Part shown: positions 18,655-27,384 of the stretch, one piece after another
Layout: the number at the start of each line of letters is the position of its first letter
How positions within the stretch are numbered: the first letter of the stretch is position 1
From: Bradyrhizobium cytisi
GTDB taxonomy: Bacteria > Pseudomonadota > Alphaproteobacteria > Rhizobiales > Xanthobacteraceae
Reading direction: 5' to 3'
DNA: 64,000 bases
Assembly (NCBI RefSeq): GCF_008123515.1
Contig: NZ_VSSR01000011.1
Coordinates: 1-64,000 of the forward strand
Translations under genes and position numbers: made by a program
Notes under the pieces: model-generated
What the model was told of the DNA's origin: nothing
What the model saw: the letters and a program-made list of their open reading frames with translations, nothing else
Database searches by the model: none

Positions 18655-18689
18655 GAAGTCCCCGAGACAGGCATGGCCTCGGGGACTTC
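18655..18689 (-). promoter_or_regulatory. Intercistronic hairpin after the binding-protein gene
   Basis: Perfect 12-bp arms gaagtccccgag (18655-18666) and ctcggggacttc (18678-18689) with an 11-nt loop lie between the binding-protein stop and the fusion-permease start. No T-run follows. Such hairpins commonly protect the upstream mRNA or cause partial termination, raising binding protein over membrane components. Confidence 0.65.
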
Positions 18690-18704
18690 GAGCGTCGGGG
18701 CGGA

Positions 18705-19721
18705 CTATTTCTTGAGATCGCTGAGATTCCAGCAGGCCGTCTGGCTGTCGGCGTTCTCCTTGGTGATCGGAATCAGCGTGGTGTATTCCGAGCCCTTGAT
18801 CGAGCCGGGCTTCGCGCCCGATGACAGCAGCCATTTGATTGTGCCGGCCATCTGCGCCGCCTGGGTCGGCACGTCGTAGCTCATGTTGAGATCGAACGCG
18901 CCGGACTTGACCAGCTCGCAAGCGCCCTTGCGCTCGCCGCCGCCTGAGGTCGCGAGAAACACCTTGCCGGTGAGGCCCGCTTCCTTGACCGCGGCTGCGG
19001 TGCCGATATCCATGCCGTCCCAGAAGCCGACGATGCCGCAGAGGTCGGGATTCTGCTTCAGCACCGTTTGCGTGATCGCCTTGGCCTTGGCGGCGTCCCA
19101 ATCGGCGGCCTGGCTCGACACCACCTTGATCTCGGGATGCTTGGCCAGGACGTTCTCGACGCCTTTGAGAGTATAGGCGCTCGCGGCGGCCGACAGCGCG
19201 CCCTGGATGATCGCGATCTTGTTCGACTTGCCCTCGCAAGCCTTGACCACGCCTTCAGTCTGGCGTTCGCCGATCTCGACCCAGTTGGCGCCGACGAACG
19301 CCGAGCTCCGATAGGCCGAGCCCATGTTGATCTGGATGACGTAGATGCCTTCATTCTCGGCGCGCTGCAGCAGCTTGGCGTAGGTCTGCACGTCCGGATT
19401 ATGCACCACCATCACCGCCGGCTTTTCGGAGATCAGCGACGTGACGGCTTGCGCGCCGGCATTGGTGTTCCAGTTGGCGTCGCGGATCACGAACTTGACG
19501 CCGAACGGCTCAAGCTCCTTTTTCAGCCCGGCATACCAACCCTCTGTGAGGTCGAAGTTCATCGCCACCGGCACATAGGCCACGGTCTTGCCGGCGAGCG
19601 CTTCCTTGAATGGCTTCTGGAACGGCTCGTCCAGGCCCTGCTGGGCCTGAGCCGGTGCGGTCATTGCCGCGAGAGTCAGTGCGGCGAGCGCTGCCTTTGT
19701 CGGATTGCCAAGATGTTTCAT
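18705..19721 (-). CDS. Sugar-type ABC transporter periplasmic binding protein
   Basis: The 338-residue protein has a signal peptide (cleavage after AQA near residue 27) and a type I periplasmic binding fold: KTVAYVPVAMNFDLTEGWYAGLKKELE, VMVVHNPDVQTYAKLLQRAENEGIYVIQIN and GIVGFWDGMDIGTAAAVKEAG are the RbsB/LacI-type strands. It delivers its ligand to the permeases encoded at either side. Ligand unknown; polyols, pentoses and similar sugars are typical of this class. Confidence 0.9.
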   Translation of the reverse strand: MKHLGNPTKAALAALTLAAMTAPAQAQQGLDEPFQKPFKEALAGKTVAYVPVAMNFDLTEGWYAGLKKELEPFGVKFVIRDANWNTNAGAQAVTSLISEKPAVMVVHNPDVQTYAKLLQRAENEGIYVIQINMGSAYRSSAFVGANWVEIGERQTEGVVKACEGKSNKIAIIQGALSAAASAYTLKGVENVLAKHPEIKVVSSQAADWDAAKAKAITQTVLKQNPDLCGIVGFWDGMDIGTAAAVKEAGLTGKVFLATSGGGERKGACELVKSGAFDLNMSYDVPTQAAQMAGTIKWLLSSGAKPGSIKGSEYTTLIPITKENADSQTACWNLSDLKK

Positions 19722-19761
19722 TGCTTCCTCCTTGGTTATGGTTGTCGTTCTTGTCGGTCGT

Positions 19762-20733
19762 TCAGATGTCGCCTTGCTGTGCCGTTTCTTCGTTGCGCGG
19801 ATTCAGGAAAGAGTCCGTGATGACGGCGAGCAGCAGGACCACGCCTTTAATGAGATTTTGCCCGGCGTAGGAGATGTCCATGATGGTCATGCCATTGAGC
19901 ATGGTGCCGATCAGGAGCGTGCCGATGATGACGTTCAGCACGCCGCCACGCCCGCCTGAGAGCCCGATGCCGCCCAGCACGACGACCAGGATCACGTCGT
20001 AGATCAGCGTCGAGTTGAAGATGCGGGTCGGCATCGAATTGACGGAGGCCGCCAGCACGAGGCCGGCAAAGCAGCCGATCAGGGCGGTGATCACATATTG
20101 CAGGACAATGATCGGGCGGGAGGGAATGCCGGTCACGCGCGCGGCGTAAGGGTTGTCACCGATCGCATAGATATAAGCGCCCCAGCGGGTTTGCCGCAGC
20201 AGGAATGCGACCACGATGCAGGCGATCGCGAACATCCAGATCGAGGTCGGGATGCCGAGAACGGTGCCCTGTCCGAGACGTTCGAATCCGTTCATGCCCG
20301 GGCTCCATTGCACGACGTCGAGCTGGAACAGCGCGGCTTGTCCCAGCCCGGCGAGCAACAGACCCGTTGCCAGCGTCGCAAACAGCGAGGGCACCTCGGC
20401 ATAGGCGATCAGCCAGCCATTGACGAGGCCGAAGGCGATCGTGAGCAGCACGGCAGTCAGAAGCGAGGTCGGCAGCGAATGGCCGTTCTGCACCATCTGA
20501 AGTACGAGCCCCGGGGGCACGGCGAGGGCCGCGATCAGCGAGATGTCGATGCCGCGGCCGATCACGACGATCGCCATGGCGAGGCCGAGGATGCCGAGCA
20601 CTGCCACGTTCTGGAGCAGCGTCAGCATATTGTCCGCGGTCAGGAAGCCGTTGAGGAAGATCGAGAACACGAGGAACAGCAGCGCGAAGACGGCGAAGAC
20701 GATCTCCTGCTGGTTGACCCGAAAGCGCTTCAT
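19762..20733 (-). CDS. Sugar ABC transporter permease (RbsC type)
   Basis: The 323-residue protein has about ten membrane spans with the family signature GRGIDISLIAALAV near residue 60 and VVLGGIGLSGGRGG near the C-terminus. It is the first gene of the operon 20733 to 13915 and presumably pairs with the permease half of the fusion protein. Only 40 bases separate it from the CoA-ligase remnant upstream, so its promoter may lie within that remnant. Confidence 0.92.
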   Translation of the reverse strand: MKRFRVNQQEIVFAVFALLFLVFSIFLNGFLTADNMLTLLQNVAVLGILGLAMAIVVIGRGIDISLIAALAVPPGLVLQMVQNGHSLPTSLLTAVLLTIAFGLVNGWLIAYAEVPSLFATLATGLLLAGLGQAALFQLDVVQWSPGMNGFERLGQGTVLGIPTSIWMFAIACIVVAFLLRQTRWGAYIYAIGDNPYAARVTGIPSRPIIVLQYVITALIGCFAGLVLAASVNSMPTRIFNSTLIYDVILVVVLGGIGLSGGRGGVLNVIIGTLLIGTMLNGMTIMDISYAGQNLIKGVVLLLAVITDSFLNPRNEETAQQGDI

Positions 20734-20773
20734 CCCGTATTGCCTTTCTTCGACGTCGGCCTCTGTGGGTCAG

Positions 20774-21211
20774 TTATGACGATCGGGTCTCTGTGCGATA
20801 GGTCTGTGGGAGCGGTGTCGGGCCTTCCGTGAGTGCCCTCACCTGGGCCTGGTCGTCGGAGCCGATCGAGATGTGGACCAGCGTATTCAGTCTGGCGTCT
20901 TTGTCGACGAGAATGTCTGCCGCGATGTCAGGATCGAAGATGCGATCGATCTCGGTTCGGACTTTCTCCTGCACAGCGAGGTGGCGAAGCGCGGGCTTGA
21001 AGATCTTGCCAACTGCGGTGACCGGGAGGGTCTCGAGCAGCACGATGCGCTTCGGCCGGTCGGGATGCAGCTGCGCCGTAGCTTCGAAGAGATCATGCAG
21101 ATTGCGGGAAGAGATGGGCGAGTTGTAGGGCCGCCCTTCCAGCGCCTCGATGTCGGCGATGGTTTGGACCGGCTGGCTGAATCGCGTCGTGGTCAACGAG
21201 GGCGCTCTCAC
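20774..21211 (-). pseudogene. Internally deleted acyl-CoA synthetase remnant
   Basis: The frame joins an N-terminal piece (VQTIADIEALEG, then LHDLFEATAQLHPDRP, the usual opening of a long-chain acyl-CoA ligase) directly to a C-terminal piece (KRIVLLETLPVTAVGKIFKPALR, the usual ending). About 450 central residues with the AMP-binding core are gone, apparently as an in-frame deletion. The product could not be an active ligase. Translation could begin at GTG 21211 or 21205, and its extent upstream is uncertain. Confidence 0.75.
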
Positions 21212-21663
21212 GGCCACCGCCATCCAGGCGGCACGGCGGGTTGTGCAGCAGCTGATCTGTCCTGATGCAAGCGAACGCTTCCTGCCTATCTCATTGACCG
21301 ATTCTTGTTCTTCATAGGCCACACGCCCGGACCCGGCTTGCTCCGGAGCGCAAAGCTTTTGCTTGTCCGCGCAAACCGGTCTTGCGTGTAGGCGGCGGCC
21401 ATCCAAAATCTCGGCGCCGGACGAGCTTGTGCGATGCACAAACGACGTTCATTTTGGCTGCACGATGAGTAGGCTGACGGGCGTCTGCATTATCGCTTCC
21501 GGCTCACGGATGTACCGGTGTCCGAACGGATTTTGGACCGCCCGCTTCCGCGCTGCAATTCCATCGTCGATCGGCTTGCCGAACATCTGCCCGCCAGGGC
21601 TCGGATCGATTTGACGCGGCAGATTGCGCCGACTACGCTTTGTGCAAATTCCCGGGGACGGAA
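21212..21663. other. 452-bp stretch without a supported gene
   Basis: Between the acyl-CoA synthetase remnant and the intact CoA ligase. Frames here are short and compositionally unlike proteins. It must contain the promoter of the 21664 gene. No clear repeat, hairpin or RNA gene was seen. Confidence 0.5.
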
Positions 21664-23277
21664 ATGTCGAACGATATCGCGGCCATCATCTCGAAAGCGC
21701 GCGAGCATTCCATCGGCGACCTTCTGCGCCGCTCGGCGGGCCGCGAGCCGACCAAGCTTGCGGTGAGCTGCGGCAGCATGAGCTGGACCTTTGCGGAGAT
21801 GGATACGATCTGCAACCGGCTCGGCCGCGGCCTGCTCGGGCTCGGCGTGAAGAAGGGCGACCGTCTCGCCGTGCTCTCGCGCAACTCGCATGCCTTCGCC
21901 GCCCTGCGCTTTGCGGTGGCGCGGATCGGCGCCGTGCTGGTGCCGATCAACTTCATGCTCAATCCCGATGAGATCAATTTCATCCTGAAAAGCTCTGGCG
22001 CAAAACTGCTCGCGACCGGCCCCGATTTCGTTGAGCCGGCGCGCGCCGCAAGCGCGAAGGATTGCGCTGTCGAAAAGATGATCTGGCTGCCGGGCGAGGA
22101 CTTCGCCACGGCGCCCGCTGGCATCGCCACCTTCGACGATCTGCTTCATGCCGACGGCTCGTTCCTCGAGGCGTCCGTCGACAGCCGCGATCTCGCGCAG
22201 ATCGTCTACACCAGCGGTACAGAATCGCTCCCCAAGGGTGCGATGCTGACCCATGAAGCGGTGATGTGGCAGTATGTCAGCTGCATCATCGACGGCGGCA
22301 TGAGCGTAGACGACAAATTCCTGCACGCCCTGCCGCTGTATCATTGCGCGCAGCTCGACGTGTTCCTGGGACCGCAGATCTATCTCGGCGCTTCCGGCGT
22401 GATCACGGGCAAGCCGACCGCGGACAACATTCTGGCGTTGATCCAGGCGCACAACATCACCTCGTTTTTTGCGCCGCCGACGATCTGGATCGCCATGCTG
22501 CGCTCGCCGAATTTCCACAAGACAGATCTTTCGACGCTGCAGAAGGGCTATTACGGCGCCTCGATCATGCCGGTGGAGGTATTGCTTGAGCTGCAGCGTC
22601 GACTGCCCGCCGTAAAATTCTGGAATTTTTACGGCCAGACGGAGATCGCGCCGCTGGCGACCGTGTTGCGGCCGGAAGAGCAACTGCGCAAGGCCGGCTC
22701 GGCCGGCAAGCCCGTGCTCAACGTCGAGACGCGCGTCGTCAACGCGTCGATGGAGAACGTGAAGGTTGGCGAGGTCGGTGAGATCGTGCACCGCTCGCCG
22801 CATCTTCTCTCCGGCTATTACAACGATCCCGTGAAGACCGCGGCGGCGTTTACCGGCGGCTGGTTTCACTCCGGCGATCTCGCAACCGTTGACGCCGAAG
22901 GCCACATCACCGTGGTCGACCGCGTCAAGGACATGATTAAGACCGGCGGCGAGAATGTCGCCAGCCGCGAGGTCGAGGAGATGGTCTATCGCATCCCTGA
23001 AGTCTCCGAGGTCGCCGTCGTGGGCCTGCCCGATCCGCGCTGGATCGAGGCTGTGACTGCGATCGTCGTGGTCAAGGCCGGCGAGAAGCTGGATGAAGAT
23101 GCCGTCATCCGGCATTGCGCCGGCCAGATGGCGCCTTTCAAGGTGCCGAAGCGCGTGATCTTCGTCGAGAGCCTGCCGAAGAATCCCAGCGGCAAGCTGC
23201 TCAAGCGCGAGTTGCGCCAGCGCTTCGTCGGCGGCGAGACGCTCGACAAGGCAATCCAGGGGAATTTTGCCACCTGA
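21664..23277 (+). CDS. AMP-binding acyl-CoA synthetase
   Basis: The 537-residue adenylate-forming ligase has YTSGTESLPKGAM (P-loop-like, about residues 182-194), YGQTEIAPL (about 322), GWFHSGDLATVDAEG and DRVKDMIKTGGENV, and ends with the catalytic lysine region NPSGKLLKREL. It would activate a fatty or aromatic acid to its CoA thioester. ATG 21664 with an upstream gggacgga is preferred over the longer frame. It is preceded and followed by gene remnants, so its original operon is lost. Confidence 0.9.
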   Translation: MSNDIAAIISKAREHSIGDLLRRSAGREPTKLAVSCGSMSWTFAEMDTICNRLGRGLLGLGVKKGDRLAVLSRNSHAFAALRFAVARIGAVLVPINFMLNPDEINFILKSSGAKLLATGPDFVEPARAASAKDCAVEKMIWLPGEDFATAPAGIATFDDLLHADGSFLEASVDSRDLAQIVYTSGTESLPKGAMLTHEAVMWQYVSCIIDGGMSVDDKFLHALPLYHCAQLDVFLGPQIYLGASGVITGKPTADNILALIQAHNITSFFAPPTIWIAMLRSPNFHKTDLSTLQKGYYGASIMPVEVLLELQRRLPAVKFWNFYGQTEIAPLATVLRPEEQLRKAGSAGKPVLNVETRVVNASMENVKVGEVGEIVHRSPHLLSGYYNDPVKTAAAFTGGWFHSGDLATVDAEGHITVVDRVKDMIKTGGENVASREVEEMVYRIPEVSEVAVVGLPDPRWIEAVTAIVVVKAGEKLDEDAVIRHCAGQMAPFKVPKRVIFVESLPKNPSGKLLKRELRQRFVGGETLDKAIQGNFAT

Positions 23278-23292
23278 GGCGGAGCGGTCGTC

Positions 23293-23436
23293 ATGAAAGC
23301 CTGGCAGGTCGCGCACGACTGGTCGATCGAGGGCATGGAGCTGGCTGATTTGCCGGAGCCTGTGCAGTTTCCTCAAGTCACGTTCGCCTCAGTACTTCTT
23401 CACGTGCACGCCGAACGCCAGCCACAGTGCCATTGA
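23293..23436 (+). pseudogene. 5' fragment of a zinc-type alcohol dehydrogenase gene
   Basis: A frame 16 bases after the CoA ligase begins MKAWQVAHDWSIEGMELADL and PEP, the typical N-terminus of medium-chain (zinc) dehydrogenases, where PGPGEVLV would follow. After about 24 residues similarity ends and the frame runs into the 3' end of the convergent MFS gene. So the rest of the dehydrogenase was deleted, with a junction near 23365. Confidence 0.6.
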
Positions 23437-24588
23437 GGCGAGGCCGAAGCCGCCGAGCAGCAGGAAGGTCGGACCGTAGCCGATCCATTGCGCGATCCAG
23501 CCGCCGAGTGCGGGGCTCAGGCTTGCGCCAATGCCCTGCACAGTGATGACAGCGCCCTGGCCGAGATTGATGCGGCCGGTGCCGTCGAGCGAGCGCGCGA
23601 CCATGCCGGGGACGGCGACGGTCTGCAGTCCGGTGCCGATGCCGTCGAGCACCTGCATCGGCACGACGCCCCACCATCCCGTGACGAAGAAGGCGAGAAC
23701 GCCGCGGATCGGTAGCACCATGAAGGAGACGAGGATCACCGGCCAGTAGTTGCGTTTCCCCGCGACTTGCATGCCGACCAGGGACGTCACGATCATCACG
23801 CCCTGCGCAATGACGACGATGGTCGCGACGAAGCTTGGACCATTCGCCTCGCCTGCGCTCACGGCGGCAAGGCCATAGAGCGGCACGATGGCGGCGTTGC
23901 CGAGATGGAAGATGGCCAATGCCAGCGCCAGCACCAGCAGCGGCTTGTGCTTGAAGAGAACGGAGAGACCGGCCGGCGGGTTCTTGCTCTCGTCTTCCTT
24001 GCTGCCGCGAGCCTGGCGATCATCGATGGCCTTGGCCGGAATCATCAGGACGCAAGCGACGGCGACGGCGCCGAAGACGGCAGCCAGCACGAACACCCAG
24101 ACGTAGCCGAATTTGTATCCGAGATACCCCGACAGCGCCGCGCCGACCATGTTGCCCGCATGGTTGAAGGCCTGATTGCGCCCGTTCAGCGCATTGAAAC
24201 CCTTTTGCTTGGCGATGCCGAGAGTGATCCCGGTGACCGCCGGCACGATCGCGGCGCTCGCCAGCGATTGTGCAACTTGCGAGAACGTGACCGCCCAGAA
24301 ATTTTGTGAGATCAGGATGATGGCGGAGGCCAGCACCACGCAGATGCCGGGGATGACGACCCATAGCCGCTTGTTGCGGCTGGAATCGATGAAGCCGCCG
24401 ATCGGCGTTGTGACCAGCATGCCCGCGACATTGCCGATCGTCAGCGCCGTGCCGATCAATCCGGTTGCCCAGCCGCGCTCTTGCAGGAACACCCCGACGA
24501 ACGGCCCGATGCCCGACTGCATGTCGGCCATGAAGAAATTGACGGCGTAGAGGGGCCAGAGACGGGGTGAGGAAGGGCGCGATGTCAT
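23389..24588 (-). CDS. MFS transporter
   Basis: The 399-residue protein has twelve membrane spans. It begins after SSPRLWPLYAVNFFMADMQSG, and has PIGGFIDSSRNKR in the loop after span 2 (the MFS motif A position) and a central hydrophilic loop rich in charged residues (KAIDDRQARGSKEDESK). Substrate unknown. ATG 24588 is chosen because it places the first span normally; 24642 is possible. It converges on the dehydrogenase remnant. Confidence 0.85.
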   Translation of the reverse strand: MTSRPSSPRLWPLYAVNFFMADMQSGIGPFVGVFLQERGWATGLIGTALTIGNVAGMLVTTPIGGFIDSSRNKRLWVVIPGICVVLASAIILISQNFWAVTFSQVAQSLASAAIVPAVTGITLGIAKQKGFNALNGRNQAFNHAGNMVGAALSGYLGYKFGYVWVFVLAAVFGAVAVACVLMIPAKAIDDRQARGSKEDESKNPPAGLSVLFKHKPLLVLALALAIFHLGNAAIVPLYGLAAVSAGEANGPSFVATIVVIAQGVMIVTSLVGMQVAGKRNYWPVILVSFMVLPIRGVLAFFVTGWWGVVPMQVLDGIGTGLQTVAVPGMVARSLDGTGRINLGQGAVITVQGIGASLSPALGGWIAQWIGYGPTFLLLGGFGLASMALWLAFGVHVKKY

Positions 24589-24771
24589 CGAGACGCTGAA
24601 CGTGATGCTGCCGATCGACTGTGATCTCGCGCAGGCGGGCATGGATGGCCATGTGTGCCGGGGCGGACATGAAAGTAACCTGTGCTGCCCGCGTTGGTTC
24701 CTCCGGACTTGCGATCGCTGGACCGCGATGTCATTTCATGTCTGCGACGGTCTCATTTCTGGATCACGGCC

Positions 24772-25575
24772 ATGCCCCTCTGGACCTGCGAAACCTGCGG
24801 CGCGCAATTCCCGGACAGCGAAAAGCCGCCGACGTCCTGTCCGATCTGCGAGGACGAACGGCAATTCGTGAACTGGAAGGGACAAACCTTCCTCAGGCGA
24901 GAGGCGCTGGCGGAGCGTCATCGCGTGGTCTGGCGCGACGATCTCGGCCTGACCGGCATCGGGTCCGAGCCGAGCTTTGGGATCGGCCAGCGCGCCCTGC
25001 TGGTACCGCTCGCGGACGGTTGCGTGATGTGGGACTGCGTGCCGCTGGCAACGCCAGACGCGATCGCGCATGTCCGGTCGCTCGGCGGATTGAAGGCGAT
25101 CGCGATCTCGCACCCGCATTTCTATGGTGCGTTTGCGGACTGGAGCGAGGCGTTCGGCGGTGTACCGGTCTATCTGCACGCCGACGATCGTCAGTGGGTG
25201 ATGCGGCCGTATCCCGCGATCGTGCACTGGACCGGAGACAGCCATCGCATCTCCGACGATATTCTGCTGCTCCGCACCGGCGGTCATTTCGCAGGCGCCA
25301 CCATGCTGCATCATGCGCGCGGCGCGGACGGCAAGGGCGCGCTGCTGACCGGCGATATCGCGCAGGTGACGATGGACCGCCGCTTCCTCAGCTTCATGTA
25401 CTCCTATCCGAACTACATGCCGCTCAACGCCGCCGCGGTGCGGCGGATCGCGGCGGCGGTCGAGCCGCTCGCTTTCGACCGCATCTACGGCGCCTGGTGG
25501 GGCCGCAACATCGCCTCCGGCGCCAAGGCGGCCTTCGCGGCGTCGGTGGAGCGATACATCGCAGCGATCGCCTGA
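24772..25575 (+). CDS. MBL-fold protein with rubredoxin-like zinc ribbon
   Basis: The 267-residue protein opens with a small Cys4 knuckle (CETC at residues 5-8, CPIC at about 23-26), then a metallo-beta-lactamase-like fold. The first metal motif reads SHPHFYGA rather than HxHxDH, so the Asp and third His are missing. Later parts GGHFAGATMLHH and LLTGDIAQVT match the downstream histidine and Asp motifs. The fold is therefore likely but with an altered metal site. Substrate unknown. Confidence 0.75.
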   Translation: MPLWTCETCGAQFPDSEKPPTSCPICEDERQFVNWKGQTFLRREALAERHRVVWRDDLGLTGIGSEPSFGIGQRALLVPLADGCVMWDCVPLATPDAIAHVRSLGGLKAIAISHPHFYGAFADWSEAFGGVPVYLHADDRQWVMRPYPAIVHWTGDSHRISDDILLLRTGGHFAGATMLHHARGADGKGALLTGDIAQVTMDRRFLSFMYSYPNYMPLNAAAVRRIAAAVEPLAFDRIYGAWWGRNIASGAKAAFAASVERYIAAIA

Positions 25576-25603
25576 CGATCGAAATCCCATTGCTTTCGCC
25601 AAT

Positions 25604-25626
25604 TAACTGTACGATTGGTACAGTTA
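25604..25626. promoter_or_regulatory. Operator-like palindrome
   Basis: taactgtac (25604-25612) and gtacagtta (25618-25626) are perfect 9-bp inverted repeats with a 5-nt spacer. The site lies about 100 bases upstream of the truncated MetX-like gene, facing it and the desaturase. The cognate regulator is not in the window. Confidence 0.65.
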
Positions 25627-25725
25627 TTAAGCGAGACGCAATGATGCGTATGCCGGTCCGGCACGTTCGATGCATGGGTGTTGCGGCGGGCGGGTTTTGC
25701 GGCCGCGTGAGCGGGAGTTGGACGC

Positions 25726-26010
25726 ATGACCGGGCAGCGCGACCACCAGATCTTTGAAGCCGGCAACGTCGCGCTTCAATCCGGCGCCGTATTCCTTGCG
25801 ATGAAGCTTGCCTACCAGACCTATGGCACGCTGAGCGCGGCCAAAGACAACCTCATCTTGAATCCGACCTCCTTCAGCGCCCAGCAGGTCGACACCGAGT
25901 GGCTGATCGGCTCCGACGGCGTGCTCGATCCCGCCCGCTATTTCATCGTCATCCCCTCAGGGCCGAGGTCGCAGCGCTTCTCAGCAAGTAATGTAGGCAT
26001 CCGATCATGA
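25726..26010 (+). pseudogene. Truncated MetX-like alpha/beta hydrolase
   Basis: The first 78 residues (DHQIFEAGNVALQSGAVF, LAYQTYGTLSAAKDN, PTSFSAQQVDTEWLIG, RYFIVIP) match the N-terminus of homoserine O-acetyltransferase-type hydrolases of about 340 residues. After FIVIP the frame continues only sixteen unrelated residues and stops, so the nucleophile elbow and catalytic triad are gone. Its stop overlaps the desaturase ATG (ATGA), so translation of the remnant may feed the desaturase. Confidence 0.75.
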
Positions 26011-26954
26011 TTGATGCGACTGTTTCAGAGCCCGGCCATCGCCTGAAGCCACTGAGCCCGGCCATGCTGCGCGAATTGTCGGCGCGCTCGAACCTCAGGG
26101 GTGCGGCGCAAAGCCTCGGTCATTATGGCATGATCGTGCTGGTTGGCGTACTGATCTCGATGGTGTCGTCGCGCCATAGCGTGCTCTGGGCGCTGCCGCT
26201 GATGGCAGTGCAGGGCTATCTCGTCGCGTTCCTGTTCATGGCGGTGCATGAGACTGCGCACAAGACCGCGTTCAGAAGTCGTGGCTTCAACCTCGCGGTC
26301 GGTTATTTCTCGGCCTTCATCATCGGACTGCCCTATGAATATTACTGCCTGTTCCACTGGGACCATCATCGCTACACCCAGGATCCGGACAAGGACCCGG
26401 AACTGATCGTCGGCGTCAAGCCGACATCCGACACCCAGCTTGCGATTGCCTATAGCGGATTGCTTCAGGTTGCCGGCCGGCTCCGGCTGATGCTCGGCCA
26501 TGCCGCCACCGGCAAAGTGGTCGTGCCTTGGATCCCCGAGAACAAGCGTGGCACCATCGTGACTGAGGCGCGTGCCTATGTCGCGCTCTACGCGTTGCTG
26601 CTCGCATTGTCGCTGTGGTTCTCGTCCGCACTGCTTCTGTGGATATGGATCGGGCCGGTGATCATCGGGCAATTCTTCCTGCGGCCCTATCTCTATGCCG
26701 AGCACACCGGTTGCGACCGTACCCGCAGCGCGTTCCAGAACACCCGCACCACCTATACCGGCGCCATCGTCAAATGGATTGCGTGGAACATGCCCTACCA
26801 CGTCGAGCACCACGCCTATCCCTCGATCCCGTTTCACGCGCTGCCGAAGCTTAACGGAATCGTCGATGGGGAGATCGTCCATCGCGGACGCGGCTATATC
26901 AGAACGACGCGCGAGACCTGGGCGTGGTTTCGCCGGGATCGAAAGCGCGCTTAG
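26007..26954 (+). CDS. Fatty acid desaturase family membrane protein
   Basis: The 315-residue protein has the three histidine boxes of membrane di-iron desaturases: HETAH (about residue 81), HWDHH (about 117) and HVEHH (about 268), with paired membrane spans between them. It would introduce a double bond or hydroxyl into a lipid acyl chain or a carotenoid-like substrate. It starts inside the stop of the MetX remnant and so seems to have inherited that gene's promoter. A hairpin follows. Confidence 0.9.
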   Translation: MIDATVSEPGHRLKPLSPAMLRELSARSNLRGAAQSLGHYGMIVLVGVLISMVSSRHSVLWALPLMAVQGYLVAFLFMAVHETAHKTAFRSRGFNLAVGYFSAFIIGLPYEYYCLFHWDHHRYTQDPDKDPELIVGVKPTSDTQLAIAYSGLLQVAGRLRLMLGHAATGKVVVPWIPENKRGTIVTEARAYVALYALLLALSLWFSSALLLWIWIGPVIIGQFFLRPYLYAEHTGCDRTRSAFQNTRTTYTGAIVKWIAWNMPYHVEHHAYPSIPFHALPKLNGIVDGEIVHRGRGYIRTTRETWAWFRRDRKRA

Positions 26955-26962
26955 CTCAACGC

Positions 26963-26993
26963 AAAACTCCGGCCGCAGCGCGACCGGAGCTTT
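26963..26993 (+). terminator. Probable terminator after the desaturase gene
   Basis: aaaactccgg (26963-26972) pairs with ccggagcttt (26984-26993) with one mismatch across an 11-nt loop. The T-run is short. Its symmetry would also serve the convergent small gene at 27011. Confidence 0.5.
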
Positions 26994-27010
26994 GTCGTGA
27001 CGGCACGATA

Positions 27011-27247
27011 TCAGTAGATCCCGTAGGCGCAGACATTCACGACGCGAACGCGCATGCCGCGGCGGGTCTGGACGACGCGCTCCTGGTAGCAGTTGCTGAC
27101 GCCGGTGTTGACGTAGAGACCACCATAACCGAAGCCCCAGCCGGGACCCCAGTGGTGGAAGCCGTGGGCCGACGCAGCGGTGGGCGCGAGGGCGGCAGCG
27201 CCGAGCGAACCGGCGGCGATCAGACCAAGAGCAAGCTTACGAAACAT
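27011..27247 (-). CDS. Small secreted glycine/tyrosine-rich protein
   Basis: The 78-residue protein has a clear signal peptide (MFRKLALGLIAAGSLGAAAL, cleavage after ASA near residue 27). The short mature part is rich in Gly, Trp and Tyr (HHWGPGWGFGYGG) and has two cysteines. Similar short exported proteins are common in Bradyrhizobium, without assigned function. Confidence 0.7.
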   Translation of the reverse strand: MFRKLALGLIAAGSLGAAALAPTAASAHGFHHWGPGWGFGYGGLYVNTGVSNCYQERVVQTRRGMRVRVVNVCAYGIY

Positions 27248-27384
27248 TCTTATTCTCCAGTGTGGCGCGAGGCCGTTGTTGTGTCCCTGCTTCTCGGTCG
27301 AGGCGACACGCGAGTTCGTTCACGCGATGAGGCAAGAATCGCGTTTCGGGATTGTTTCGTCGGTTGCGGAGAGATGCGCCGTCG

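Noticed and set aside
21490..23376. A 628-codon minus-strand frame
   Set aside because: Antisense to the acyl-CoA synthetase, which has all expected motifs.
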